A program made the translations under genes and the position numbers. From CAYRJD01 sp965247395 (GTDB lineage: Bacteria; Actinomycetota; Acidimicrobiia; Acidimicrobiales; Poriferisodalaceae): 64,000 nt of DNA. Below the pieces are notes generated by a model. It did not search any database. It was not told the origin of the DNA and saw only the letters and a program-made list of their open reading frames with translations. Positions 8,598-16,708 of the stretch are shown piece by piece. How positions within the stretch are numbered: the stretch's first letter is position 1; each line of letters starts with the position of its first letter. The stretch covers positions 1,674,001-1,738,000 of the forward strand of contig OZ252012.1 of the NCBI GenBank assembly GCA_965247395.1, read 5' to 3'.

Positions 8598-9338
8598 TTG
8601 GCAACTCAAGTGATCACAACTTCGGAAGGCGACCTTCCTGCGCCCGATAGCGCTTTGGTGGTGGTTGCGCATCCCGATGACATCGACTTCGGGATGGCAG
8701 GCACTGTGGCGACTCTGGTGCAAGCCGGAACGTATGTGGCCTATTGCCTCGCTACCAGCGGTGATGCGGGCAGCGATGATCTCAGCCATAAGTCTGAAGA
8801 CCTGGCGGCTATGCGTCAGGGCGAACAGACCGCTGCGGCTGCGGTGGTGGGTGTGGACGAGTTGCATTGGCTGGGCCATCCCGACGGGATGGTGGAGACC
8901 GGTCTGTCGCTGCGACGAGACATTGCGCGTGTTATTCGCCAGGTGCGACCCAGCGTGGTGCTCACTCAAAACCCCACGCCGAATTGGGACAGCATGCACA
9001 TCTCTCATCCGGATCATCTGGCGGTTGCTACTGCGACGATGGCAGCGATCTATCCAGATTCGAGAAATCCGCGAGCCTTTCCGGAGCTGTTGGCACAGGG
9101 ACATGAGCCGCACACGGTGACCGAGGTGTGGATGTTTGCGGCCGAGTCGAATAGGTACATCGACATCACTGAAATGTTTCATCTGAAGATCAAGGCGCTT
9201 GAGCAGCATCACAGCCAGGTGGGGGAGATGGAGGATCTGCCGGGGCGACTGCGTGAGTGGAGTACGGAAACCGCCAAAGCTGCAGGCATGGCCGAGGGGC
9301 GATTAGCAGAGGGATTCCGGGTAGTTCAAGCTGGCTGA
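8598..9338 (+). CDS. PIG-L/LmbE family N-acetylglucosaminyl deacetylase
   Basis: This family of zinc-dependent deacetylases removes acetyl groups from GlcNAc-containing substrates, for example MshB and Mca in mycothiol metabolism. The 246-residue protein carries the metal motif AHPDD (residues 24-28) with flanking DFGMAGT and the second motif SHPDH (about 137-141), both diagnostic. The TTG start at 8598 has AGGAG five bases upstream and matches the length of small LmbE proteins. A mycothiol-related role is plausible in an actinobacterium, but the substrate cannot be read from sequence. The gene is the last before the tRNA-fMet integration site. Confidence 0.9.
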   Translation: MATQVITTSEGDLPAPDSALVVVAHPDDIDFGMAGTVATLVQAGTYVAYCLATSGDAGSDDLSHKSEDLAAMRQGEQTAAAAVVGVDELHWLGHPDGMVETGLSLRRDIARVIRQVRPSVVLTQNPTPNWDSMHISHPDHLAVATATMAAIYPDSRNPRAFPELLAQGHEPHTVTEVWMFAAESNRYIDITEMFHLKIKALEQHHSQVGEMEDLPGRLREWSTETAKAAGMAEGRLAEGFRVVQAG

Positions 9339-9402
9339 CGCTGGCGCCAGACAGTGGTTGGGCAACGTGGCGCCTTCTCAGCTTCCCGCTAGCGTCAGGC
9401 TC

Positions 9403-9479
9403 AGCGGGGTGGAGCAGTCTGGAAGCTCGTCGGGCTCATAACCCGAAGGTCGCAGGTTCAAATCCTGCCCCCGCCACCA
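9403..9479 (+). tRNA. Initiator tRNA-fMet (CAT), CCA encoded; integration site
   Basis: A full 77-nt cloverleaf can be drawn. It has a 7-bp acceptor stem with an A1-C72 mismatch, D stem GAGC/GCTC, anticodon stem TCGGG/CCCGA with anticodon CAT, a variable loop AGGTC, T stem GCAGG/CCTGC, and discriminator A with CCA encoded. The three consecutive G-C pairs at the anticodon stem base and the unpaired 1-72 position are hallmarks of initiator tRNA. The 3' half is repeated downstream at 16900-16955 and 20805-20846, as expected of a tRNA used as an attachment site. Confidence 0.97.
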
Positions 9480-9493
9480 TCAGGAAGGCCTGG
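9438..9493 (+). repeat. att-like direct repeat, copy A (within tRNA-fMet 3' half)
   Basis: This 56-bp stretch from the anticodon loop of tRNA-fMet through CCA and 14 bp beyond is repeated at 16900-16955 with a single mismatch (9481). It is partly repeated at 20805-20846. The position within an intact tRNA is that of an attL where the element restores the gene. Confidence 0.85.
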
Positions 9494-9587
9494 TCACAGC
9501 GTTGCTGAGGCTAGGTCTTCGTCAGATCTTGTCTCAGTTGCTGACACCGTCGCAGCCCTTGAGGATGGTCTCGAACGGAGGCACGCT

Positions 9588-10472
9588 ATGACCAATCCCC
9601 CGACACCGCTCGGAACTTCGATCCGGATCTTCCTGGTCGACGGGCAAGCCGACGGAGTATGGGTTGTGGAGAAGAGCAACTGGACGGGCAAGGCTCTGAT
9701 GGCGCCTCGCACTCGATACGGCGACCTCCGCTCAAGGCCAGATCTCGATAGACCCGGCATCTACCTCCTGGTGGGGCCTGCGGAGTCTGGACTACTCGCG
9801 ACGCGGATCTACATCGGTGAAACCGAGAATCTCCCCGGTCGCCTCGACATCCACAACAAGAACAAAGACTTCTGGAGCCGGGCCATTGTCTTCACCAGCA
9901 AGGACTCCAATCTCAACAAGGCGCACATCCGATACGTGGAAGCTCGACTGATCGGACTCGCGAAGGCGGCGAATCGGGCGGAGATCGACAACGGCAATGA
10001 TCCATCATTCCCTCCGATGTCTGAAGCAGACACGGCTGAAGCAGAAGCATTCCTGGCCGAGATGTTGTTGATCTATCCGGTCCTCGGTGTTCAGGTATTC
10101 CAGAAGGCCGAGGAACAGCCGTCGACGTCGGTCCGGCTCCACCTCGCCGGCGCCCAAGCAAAAGCAGAAGGGGCTGAGACGTCAGAAGGCTTCGTGGTCT
10201 ATGCCGGAGCACTGGCACGAGCTGAAGCCGTCCCCTCGCTCGGTTATTACGGCACCCAGATTCGAGAGGAGATGGTTCGCCAGGAACTGCTGGCGGCAGA
10301 GGGACATAGTCTGCGCCTCACCCAAGACCACTTCTTCAACTCCCCCTCGATGGCGGCAATGATCTTCCTCGGCCGCCAAGCCAACGGCCGCATCGAGTGG
10401 AAGACAGCCACCGGCTGCACCCTCAAGGACATTCAGACTGCCCAGTCTGAAGGCGTTGCCGGTGATTCCTGA
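9588..10472 (+). CDS. GIY-YIG nuclease-domain protein with C-terminal DUF4357
   Basis: The N-terminal half is a GIY-YIG nuclease fold: GIYLLVG (about residue 64), YIGET (about 81), the conserved Arg in GRLDIHN and the metal-binding Glu in YVEARLI. The C-terminus (about 240-285) matches DUF4357: HFFNSPSMAAMIFLGRQ, then NGRIEWK. Such proteins are common in mobile islands and next to restriction systems, but a defined function is lacking. GGAGG six bases upstream of ATG 9588 supports the start. It is the first cargo gene after tRNA-fMet and has a relative at 40132-41058. Confidence 0.85.
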   Translation: MTNPPTPLGTSIRIFLVDGQADGVWVVEKSNWTGKALMAPRTRYGDLRSRPDLDRPGIYLLVGPAESGLLATRIYIGETENLPGRLDIHNKNKDFWSRAIVFTSKDSNLNKAHIRYVEARLIGLAKAANRAEIDNGNDPSFPPMSEADTAEAEAFLAEMLLIYPVLGVQVFQKAEEQPSTSVRLHLAGAQAKAEGAETSEGFVVYAGALARAEAVPSLGYYGTQIREEMVRQELLAAEGHSLRLTQDHFFNSPSMAAMIFLGRQANGRIEWKTATGCTLKDIQTAQSEGVAGDS

Positions 10473-10700
10473 ACTCGGTCCCGCGACTGACTTCTATGCA
10501 TTCGACTACGACAGGGATTGGGTTGCTAACGGCCAGCAGCTGGCCCTGTTGAGCATTTACAATGTCAAATTTTATTCAGAGGCAGAGCCCATAATGAGCA
10601 TTAGACTTAAGGAGAGCAAATGAAAACTTCATCCTATAAAATATGAGTAAATCCTTTTCTGTTAACAATTTTAATCCATATCTACCACTAAGGTTGGCGT
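10473..10700. other. AT-rich intergenic spacer inside the island
   Basis: These 228 bp hold no convincing gene. The base composition drops sharply towards AT compared with the GIY-YIG gene to the left, marking a compositional boundary inside the island. A promoter for the following membrane-protein gene is expected here, but I see no motif that I would defend. Confidence 0.6.
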
Positions 10701-11798
10701 ATGAGTAAAACAGAGTCAGGAAGATTTGGGGCCTGGTGGAGTACGCTGGGAGGAGTTAGGAAAACCCTTTTTATTATCGGTGTGGTTTTCATTTCCATGG
10801 TTATCCTCAGTATCCCTGTTATGATTTTATCCCCTCCGGAGACAGAGTCAACAGTATCGAAGGAAGGTAAAGAGGACACGGCCCCAGTGCCTACCACCAT
10901 ACCCACCCTTCCAGGTAAAGCTCTTACATCTAGAACAGCGCTCTTAGATGATGATTGGGTGGTTGAATTTATCGCCGCTTCCATCTCTGAGGCATGTGAA
11001 AGCGAAATTAGTAATAATGGAGTTCGTGTTGCTCTTGAACTACATGTAAGGGGAACAGTTAATTCTTTTCCTACAGGGGTCAATCTGTTGCGAAGTGGAG
11101 AAATATATAAAGGCACGCTAGATGGTCCCGAACCAAACGAGATAGAGGAAGGAGAAAGTGCGAGATACACCTTATGTTTTGACGTACCGAATTTCCTTTC
11201 AAGTACAGAAGATGTATTTCTTGTTCGAGATGGCTCTAGGGTAAAAATCCTTGAAGGAAAACCAGAAGAGCTCGTAACTCTAACAGCCACTGATTCTATC
11301 TTAGAGGACGGAATTTATCAGGTAGGAAATAGTGTCAAAGACGTGCTGTATTACGCGTCGGGCGGATCGAGTAGCGACTGTCGATTCATAATAGAAACAA
11401 ACGGCAAAGCAGATTCCTCAGAAGATACTCACACTGGGGCAGTGCCTTCTAGGTATCGTATTGAATTAAATTCAGGAGATATATTTAGGACAGAGGATTG
11501 TGGTAGGTGGCAGTCAACTCAACCAACATACTACGACGGCAATACTTCTAACGAGATAAGGGCGAACGGTGCTTATGTTGTTGGTGAAGACTACCCTCCC
11601 GGTAAGTATGTTACTAAGGTTCCCACTCCGCCTTCCTGTATGTATGAAGTTTTTACTGACATTCCTGGAAGACCTCATGAGCTATTAACAAATGGGGGAA
11701 GTGGACTTACACGATATGATCTATTTTTGAAAGAGGGAAGTTTTCTAATTACCCATAACTGTGGCGACTGGGTATATACGCCTGCTGAAGCAAGTTGA
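10701..11798 (+). CDS. Membrane-anchored envelope protein with cysteine repeat domains (5' part, ends at in-frame TGA)
   Basis: The 365-residue product has an N-terminal membrane anchor (about residues 22-43), a beta-rich Cys-containing domain (about 75-190, resembling DUF4352-type extracytoplasmic domains) and two copies of an about 70-residue repeat. Each repeat begins NG(I/A)Y(Q/V)VG and ends with (D/N)CG(R/D)W. This repeat is familiar from actinobacterial lipoproteins and surface proteins (DG.Y.VGEDI.PGTY ... GCGTW). The frame continues without interruption after the TGA at 11796-11798 into two further repeats (to 12323), so the gene was originally about 540 codons. The gene is AT-richer than its neighbours, indicating transfer. 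Confidence 0.7.
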   Translation: MSKTESGRFGAWWSTLGGVRKTLFIIGVVFISMVILSIPVMILSPPETESTVSKEGKEDTAPVPTTIPTLPGKALTSRTALLDDDWVVEFIAASISEACESEISNNGVRVALELHVRGTVNSFPTGVNLLRSGEIYKGTLDGPEPNEIEEGESARYTLCFDVPNFLSSTEDVFLVRDGSRVKILEGKPEELVTLTATDSILEDGIYQVGNSVKDVLYYASGGSSSDCRFIIETNGKADSSEDTHTGAVPSRYRIELNSGDIFRTEDCGRWQSTQPTYYDGNTSNEIRANGAYVVGEDYPPGKYVTKVPTPPSCMYEVFTDIPGRPHELLTNGGSGLTRYDLFLKEGSFLITHNCGDWVYTPAEAS

Positions 11799-12323
11799 GA
11801 AGAATCTACTCAGACCAGTCTTCCAACTAAGGTCAATCGTGACGGCCTCTATATTGTGGGAGAAAACTTAGCTCCAGGAAGATATCGGGCAATGGGGTCA
11901 AATGATGATGGTTTCTTGAACCTATGTAGTTGGAGCGTTAAAAACGAACTACAAGGAGAGCAAGTCGGTGGGCCACTTCTATGGACAGTGGCTTATGGAG
12001 AGCGCGCATGGTTAAAGAATGGTCAGTATTTTGAGACAGAAGATTGCGGTAATTGGGCGTTAGAGGATCCTACAGCCAGAGGAGTAAGAGCAAAATCTAT
12101 TACTCGTAATGGTTCTTATCTGGTAGGTACAGATATTGTTGCTGGCGAGTGGGCTGCGGATGGAGAAGATGCACTCTGTGTTTGGAGTATTACAAAAAGT
12201 CCCGAACAAGGCTCATCTTTCGATGACGATAGACACTTTGGGGCAGCTTTTGGACAGAGAGTTAGACTGAGAGAGGGAGAGTTATTTGAAACCCGTGATT
12301 GTGGCAATTGGGCTCTTAAGTAG
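11799..12323 (+). pseudogene. 3' part of the same repeat protein, downstream of an in-frame stop
   Basis: The frame is the same as in 10701-11798 and stays open from the codon after TGA. It encodes repeats three and four: DGLYIVGENLAPGRY through DCGNWAL, and NGSYLVGTDIVAGEW through DCGNWAL. GTG 11856 could start a 155-residue product, but that would begin in the middle of repeat three and would lack any export signal. It is therefore best read as the cut-off C-terminus of the upstream gene. Single-base nonsense mutation, programmed read-through or a sequencing error are the alternatives. Confidence 0.75.
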
Positions 12324-12643
12324 GTATATAGCGTTAATAATCTTCACAGAGGAACAGCATCTTTTAAGATTTGCTATTCTGCCCACATCAAATGTGAACA
12401 GAATAACCCCCTCAAATATAACGCTCAAATAATATAAATGAACAAACCTTTAAAAGAATTAGTTTATTTCTTATCCTTACTGAGGATAGGCCTTCGTCAT
12501 ATCTTGTCTCTAGAGACATTTCAACGTCTCTCAAGCATGATCGCTGACTGCCTGCTCTACTGCTTCGGTAATATCCTCGCCAAAACCTCAAAGGTATCGA
12601 AGCGGGGTCCGAGGGCGTGGAGTGATTCGCGGATGTTGCTCTG
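12324..12643. other. Intergenic region in the island, no credible gene
   Basis: These 320 bp begin AT-rich and turn GC-rich at about 12540. A 68-codon frame (12438-12644) has no recognisable features and I do not call it. The stretch at 12488-12512 resembles 9513-9537 just after the tRNA (TAGG(T/C)CTTCGTCA.ATCTTGTCTC), so the segment between them may have been inserted as a unit. Confidence 0.5.
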
Positions 12644-13576
12644 ATGGTTGAGTGTGCATTTGGTCAGACGACAGCCACGCTGGCCGTATTGCCAGCGCGC
12701 GTGGTCTATCTGATTGCGGCAGGGAGTAGGTCGGGTTTCCGAAGGGTAGGCCAGGAGGCTTCCTGTCGTTGGGCAGGAATGACCGAGCTCATCGTTCCGC
12801 TTCGCCAGCGCGGAGGTATTGCTGCCGTGTGGGTGGAAATGGTTGAACATGGAGAGTACGACTGCCTCGTGAATGTCGACGCGTCATCTGATGCCGCAGA
12901 GCGAGCGAAACGGCAGCTTCAACTACCGCTAGTTCAGCTTCGAAACATTGACCGGGCAGGCCCCTCGCAGTATTCGGTCCATCCGTCGAACGTACTTGAG
13001 CTTGCACCGCGGCCAAACGCCCCGTTGATGGCGACCAGTGCCGACGCCCCGCTCTGGGAAGTGGCCTCGGCTGGAGACCTGACCGACGAGCACCTTGCAG
13101 ACCCTTGGGAACAAGGCTTCGCCCGACGGCCTAGGTGTGCCGACGAAATTGGGCGAGCTCAGATTGCGGGTGAGACCCTGTTCGATCGTGGGCTTGAGCA
13201 GTTCGGAGAACACCACGCCTCGGGAGGGGGTTTTTCAGTCCCGACGGTTTTGTGGATCACGAAGCCAAACAGTCTCACCGATTGTCTGTGGTTTTGGAAC
13301 TGTCGAGCGCTTCGCCCGCTTACGTTCAATCCGCTACCGATTTATCTTCTGCCACATCGTGGTACGGAGCATTGGGTTGACTTTGCTGGCCAGCTCGGGT
13401 CTGCGCTCGCCCGATCTGAGGACATTGAGCCAGATGTTGCGTTGTGTAGTCTGAGTGTTCAAGAGGCGGAGCTCAAAGTGCTTGCGGCATCGTTCGGTTT
13501 AGAAGCGGCGCTTTGCTCAGACGTTCCCGCCCCCGCCGCTTCGGACGGAACCCTTCACGTACAAGCTCGGAATTGA
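12644..13576 (+). CDS. N-terminal portion of a frameshifted putative defence nuclease
   Basis: The 310-codon frame from ATG 12644 has a soluble, globular composition and no family I can name. It begins with LPARVVYLIAAGSRSGFRR and a TELIVPLR strand region. An in-frame TGA at 12623 limits the start. Around 13526-13540 the coding signal moves to another frame: from there frame 12644 reads low-complexity Pro/Ala and stops, while the frame that opens at 13503 continues with FTYKLGIDPRDFVLFKRRYG. A one-base insertion in the C5 run at 13530-13534 would account for this. I therefore read 12644-14776 as one ancestral gene of about 700 codons. Confidence 0.65.
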   Translation: MVECAFGQTTATLAVLPARVVYLIAAGSRSGFRRVGQEASCRWAGMTELIVPLRQRGGIAAVWVEMVEHGEYDCLVNVDASSDAAERAKRQLQLPLVQLRNIDRAGPSQYSVHPSNVLELAPRPNAPLMATSADAPLWEVASAGDLTDEHLADPWEQGFARRPRCADEIGRAQIAGETLFDRGLEQFGEHHASGGGFSVPTVLWITKPNSLTDCLWFWNCRALRPLTFNPLPIYLLPHRGTEHWVDFAGQLGSALARSEDIEPDVALCSLSVQEAELKVLAASFGLEAALCSDVPAPAASDGTLHVQARN

Positions 13577-13589
13577 CCCCCGTGATTTC

Positions 13590-14378
13590 GTGCTCTTCAA
13601 ACGGCGATACGGCCGCACGGCTGACACCGTTATCCAGGTCGGTACGTCAAAGACCCTTTTGCGCTGCGAATCACCAGTCCAGTTCTCTGGGAGTGGGCGT
13701 GTGCTCCTTCGGGTTGCCTCACCAGCATTTGATCATCTTCCAAGGATTCCAACAACCGCTTCGATGGTCCTGGAGAACGCTGACTGGGCTGGCGAGGATT
13801 TGCAGCTCCGGACCAGAGCGGACTCGCGGTATCACTTAGAACTTTGCATACCTGAGATGGAACAGGTCGCCTGGAAGGTCTTGCGGGCATCCACGACAAA
13901 AGCGGAGTTGTCCGACAAGGGCCAGCTCGCTCACAGCGTTGAGGCAATTTCGGGGCCAGCAGCGGTTTTGGACCCGAACATGTTCAAACTCGTTAAAGAA
14001 CTAACGACACCGCGTTCCAAAGAACTTATGAAGGAACTCACCCAACTACGGCGTGATGGCTACGGCGTGATGGCCACGACGGTGCTTACCTTGCCGAGCT
14101 GGCGTCGTCCTGGGGTGGCCGAACACAGCGCGGCTACCGATCGTCTAGCAACCTCCGAGGTGATGTGGGGAAAGAGGCCTACAGGTCCGCAGAATTGCTT
14201 ACTACAGAGGGCTGGGCTGAACGCGGCGTCGAGATTCGTTGCGACCAGTGCACAATCCGGAGCTTCGTGCCCATCCAGGAAGCTGCAGGCCCACCGACCT
14301 GTCCAGCATGCTCCGCGGTTCAGGAATTCGTGCGTTCGCCGAGTCTCTCCATCTATTACAGGCTCAACAGCCTCATAG
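13590..14378 (+). CDS. Central portion of the frameshifted putative defence nuclease
   Basis: The protein-like part runs from about 13545 (upstream of GTG 13590) to about 14060. It is soluble, with ASMVLENADWAGEDLQLRTR and a helical ELTTPRSKELMKELTQLRRDG segment. A perfect 14-bp tandem duplication (units 14046-14059 and 14060-14073) then throws the frame. After it this frame reads implausible sequence to 14378, while the real protein continues in the frame of 14165-14776. Removing one 14-bp copy joins QLRRDG directly to HDGAYLAELASSWGG. No independent Shine-Dalgarno start is apparent, so a separate gene is unlikely. Confidence 0.55.
   Translation: MLFKRRYGRTADTVIQVGTSKTLLRCESPVQFSGSGRVLLRVASPAFDHLPRIPTTASMVLENADWAGEDLQLRTRADSRYHLELCIPEMEQVAWKVLRASTTKAELSDKGQLAHSVEAISGPAAVLDPNMFKLVKELTTPRSKELMKELTQLRRDGYGVMATTVLTLPSWRRPGVAEHSAATDRLATSEVMWGKRPTGPQNCLLQRAGLNAASRFVATSAQSGASCPSRKLQAHRPVQHAPRFRNSCVRRVSPSITGSTAS
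14046..14073. repeat. Perfect 14-bp tandem duplication causing a frameshift
   Basis: CTACGGCGTGATGG occurs twice in direct succession (14046-14059, 14060-14073). Fourteen is not a multiple of three, so the second copy shifts the reading frame of the surrounding nuclease gene. Deleting either copy restores one continuous, protein-like frame. Confidence 0.9.
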
Positions 14379-14776
14379 ACCGCGCATCGGATCAAGGAGT
14401 TCTGCCGCATCTGGCTGCTCAAGCAGCACTGTTGGAGCGTGATGCTCGAACGCGACTTTTGCTGGGCGTGAAGGTCAAATTCAGTGATGGACGCGAGACC
14501 GAGGTTGATCTGTTCGGTCTGCACGGTGGCCGAGTTGTGGCTGGCGAAGCCAAGACCTCACCGGCAGAATTCTCTTCTAAGCAATTGTGCCGCGACGTCG
14601 AGCTGTCGCATCGGCTTGGGGCCCAGTCGCACTTGCTCGTGAGCTCCTACCCCGTCGACTTCGAAACGGTTAAATGTGCCTACGATCTCGCGCAGTCCCA
14701 CAGCATGCAGCTGCTTGTCATCGAGGGTCACAAGGTTCGTGAGCCTGAGGAATATCTGGGTGAGCTTTGCTCTTAG
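14165..14776 (+). CDS. C-terminal portion: zinc ribbon plus PD-(D/E)XK nuclease domain
   Basis: In this frame (protein-like from about 14066) a zinc ribbon is visible as CDQC (Cys26, Cys29) and CPAC (Cys46, Cys49), numbered from GTG 14165. A PD-(D/E)XK-type nuclease core follows, with Asp115 in ETEVDLFG and Glu128/Lys130 in VAGEAKTS, then an alpha/beta tail (HLLVSSYP). The combination indicates a DNA- or RNA-cleaving effector. If translated from GTG 14165 it would give 203 residues, but the upstream sequence HDGAYLAELASSWGG belongs to the same domain. I take it as the 3' end of the gene starting at 12644. It ends 24 bp before the stop of the convergent AbiE-like operon. Confidence 0.7.
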   Translation: MGKEAYRSAELLTTEGWAERGVEIRCDQCTIRSFVPIQEAAGPPTCPACSAVQEFVRSPSLSIYYRLNSLIDRASDQGVLPHLAAQAALLERDARTRLLLGVKVKFSDGRETEVDLFGLHGGRVVAGEAKTSPAEFSSKQLCRDVELSHRLGAQSHLLVSSYPVDFETVKCAYDLAQSHSMQLLVIEGHKVREPEEYLGELCS

Positions 14777-14800
14777 CCCACCCCGCCATATGACGGGTGT

Positions 14801-15607
14801 TTATATGTCTGCACTCAACAGGTCGTTGGTGAGTAGCACCATGGACGCTGCGACTGTCTGAGGATCGGCACCAAGTCCAGCTGCCCGCACGGCCATTCCC
14901 ACACCCATAGCGTTCGGAGATCCGAATAGCGGACGGAGCTGGGTTATCGCTTCCTCGGTGACATCGGTGCTGACAGAATTGTGCCTCAATATGCCAAATC
15001 GCCGGACGAGGTCGTCGGGCTCGGTCGATTGGAGCAGTCGGAGGACATCGAGGGCGTCTTTGTCGCGTATTCGGCTCGTGTCGCTGGCGCGTTCTGCGAT
15101 CTTGTGTGTTTTGGCTACGAGGAGAGCGCCGGGTCCTGCGACGAGCATGGAGACCGAACGATGGTCGTCAGGGTCGAGTGCAGAGATGACCCTCCGGTCG
15201 CGATCGACAAGGGCTCCTTCGAGGCCTTTAGCTCTTCGGGCGACACGTTTACCGTGCGGTCCGAGCCGGGCACCTCGCGTGCCGGGGCCAGCAAGGGCCT
15301 CGGGAACCATGAGGTCGACGTTGATCCCGTCGTGACTGAGCCATGCGCCGGGCTCTGGCTTGGCTACAAAGCCTCCTGCAGTCATTAGTTCGGCTAGAAG
15401 TGGTGCGTCGGTGAGGTCGGATGGACCTATCGACAAGTCGGCATCGGTTGTGTACGGGGCGACAGCGAGATCGCCTTCGCCAGTGTGAAGGTAGATGGCT
15501 TGAGCGCCGACTAGAACGACTGCGTCGAGTTGTTCGGAAAGCGCATCGGTCGCGTCAAGGAGCACTCGGCGGGCGCGGACATAGAGCGGGTCAGGTGCGC
15601 CAGGCAT
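14801..15607 (-). CDS. AbiEii-like nucleotidyltransferase (putative toxin)
   Basis: A 268-residue protein of the DNA polymerase beta-type nucleotidyltransferase superfamily. It shows the VLVGAQAIYLHTG nucleotide-binding turn (residues 31-43), the metal-binding pair TTDADLSI (Asp55, Asp57) and a third Asp in NVDLM (Asp98). In AbiE type IV toxin-antitoxin systems the AbiEii transferase is the toxin. The ATG at 15607 has AGGAG seven bases upstream and overlaps the end of the preceding regulator gene by 17 bp, indicating a coupled two-gene operon. The longer frame upstream is contained in that gene. Confidence 0.82.
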   Translation of the reverse strand: MPGAPDPLYVRARRVLLDATDALSEQLDAVVLVGAQAIYLHTGEGDLAVAPYTTDADLSIGPSDLTDAPLLAELMTAGGFVAKPEPGAWLSHDGINVDLMVPEALAGPGTRGARLGPHGKRVARRAKGLEGALVDRDRRVISALDPDDHRSVSMLVAGPGALLVAKTHKIAERASDTSRIRDKDALDVLRLLQSTEPDDLVRRFGILRHNSVSTDVTEEAITQLRPLFGSPNAMGVGMAVRAAGLGADPQTVAASMVLLTNDLLSADI

Positions 15608-16664
15608 TTTCGTTCTCCTGCATCCATTCCAGTATCTCTTCACCTTGCGATGGCTCCCGGCCGGGCCCGGTCAGCAAGTCGACGGCGAGTTGGCTTGGAG
15701 CAACACACCGGAGTCCGTCACGGATGCTCGCTCGTTCAAAGACAACCGGGTCGAAAGGTTCGAGGAGCACGACGTTGGCGCCCGCCTCGGTCTCACGAAG
15801 CCCGAGGAGATCGACGGTCCTGGTCACGTCGTCGACGTAGAGGGTGGCGGTCCTGGCGGGTGCGATTGGGTTGAAGCGTTGGGCAGCGAACGCTCCTGTG
15901 GCGGCGTAGGTGAGTTTGGAACCTTGCAGCTTCTTCTCGATAAACGGGATTCCGCGGGGAGCGAGGAATGCCGTAGCGGTGTTGCTGGTGGTTTGGTCGT
16001 AGTCCTGGGCCCATCGTCGGATGGCCTCTGGCCAGTCGATTGTTTGGACGGGTCCGCGAGCCTCGCGGGTGATGAGTCCTTCGGTTTCGAGCATCTCAAG
16101 GACCCGTGACACGGTTGCTCGTGATGATCCGGTTTTGGTGGCCAGTTCGCGCACTCCGAATGGGGGGTCGGTGTCGATGATCGCCCGGAGAGCGCGGGCT
16201 GTGCCTCGCCCACGGAGTGTCTGGAGTTCGCCGTCCTCGGGCCAGGGGTTCTTGTCGGTCCCTTGGGTATGGATGAACAGGTTCCCGGCTTCGACGCGGA
16301 TGTTGCCCGTGGTGTCGATGTAGCCGACCCCGGAGTCGATGAGCAGCTGACGGGAGCGGGCTGATAGGTAGCCGGCCGCGACGACCGGGGAGGCGTCGGG
16401 CATAGCGGACGCAGCAAGCCTCGAGATCAGTTCGACGACTATCGGGACTGATCGCGGTTCGATTGCCCGTTTCGCCTCGATCGCGAAACGAGCAGTCTTG
16501 CCGTCAGGAGACGTCACCTTGACGAGTAGATCGAGGAAGCTGCCGTTGTTCACCGGAGTCTCGAACTCTGTCTCGAGCGACCAGGCCGGAGGGATGCTCT
16601 GGGCCAGAATGTTTTCGACGTCGTGGACGATGCGTGTCTCATTTGGGGGTCTTTCCTTTGCCAC
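15591..16664 (-). CDS. AbiEi-like regulator/antitoxin with nuclease-fold N-terminus and winged helix
   Basis: The 357-residue protein has three parts. The N-terminus resembles a restriction-endonuclease fold with Asp45 in FLDLLVKV and Glu63/Lys65 in FAIEAKR. A GYIDTTGN motif lies at about residue 115. A winged helix-turn-helix (about 160-200, VRELATKTGSSRATVSRVLE) precedes a C-terminal domain of about 150 residues. The layout fits the antitoxin/regulator partner of an AbiEii-type transferase. GTG 16664 has an excellent GAGGAAGGA upstream; an earlier TTG start would add 12 residues without a ribosome site. The upstream region carries palindromic operator-like repeats, so autoregulation is likely. 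Confidence 0.75.
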   Translation of the reverse strand: MAKERPPNETRIVHDVENILAQSIPPAWSLETEFETPVNNGSFLDLLVKVTSPDGKTARFAIEAKRAIEPRSVPIVVELISRLAASAMPDASPVVAAGYLSARSRQLLIDSGVGYIDTTGNIRVEAGNLFIHTQGTDKNPWPEDGELQTLRGRGTARALRAIIDTDPPFGVRELATKTGSSRATVSRVLEMLETEGLITREARGPVQTIDWPEAIRRWAQDYDQTTSNTATAFLAPRGIPFIEKKLQGSKLTYAATGAFAAQRFNPIAPARTATLYVDDVTRTVDLLGLRETEAGANVVLLEPFDPVVFERASIRDGLRCVAPSQLAVDLLTGPGREPSQGEEILEWMQENENAWRT

Positions 16665-16708
16665 AGCAAATCCTTCCTCTAGACAAATCGTATGTCCCAA
16701 TAAGCCTA

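Noticed and set aside
11796..11798. Selenocysteine codon
   Set aside because: No hairpin resembling a SECIS element stands out immediately downstream, and repeats at the equivalent positions do not show a Cys there.
12438..12644. 68-codon plus-strand frame in the island
   Set aside because: No ribosome site of note, no recognisable domain, and it straddles the AT/GC composition change.
12557..12850. Minus-strand frame ending in SLHALGPRFDTFE
   Set aside because: The end looks slightly protein-like, but most of it is antisense to the start of the nuclease gene; it could at most be a fragment of a lost gene.
14801..15388. Plus-strand frames within the NTase/regulator operon
   Set aside because: The minus strand carries clear NTase and winged-helix proteins with good ribosome sites; the plus frames are shadows.
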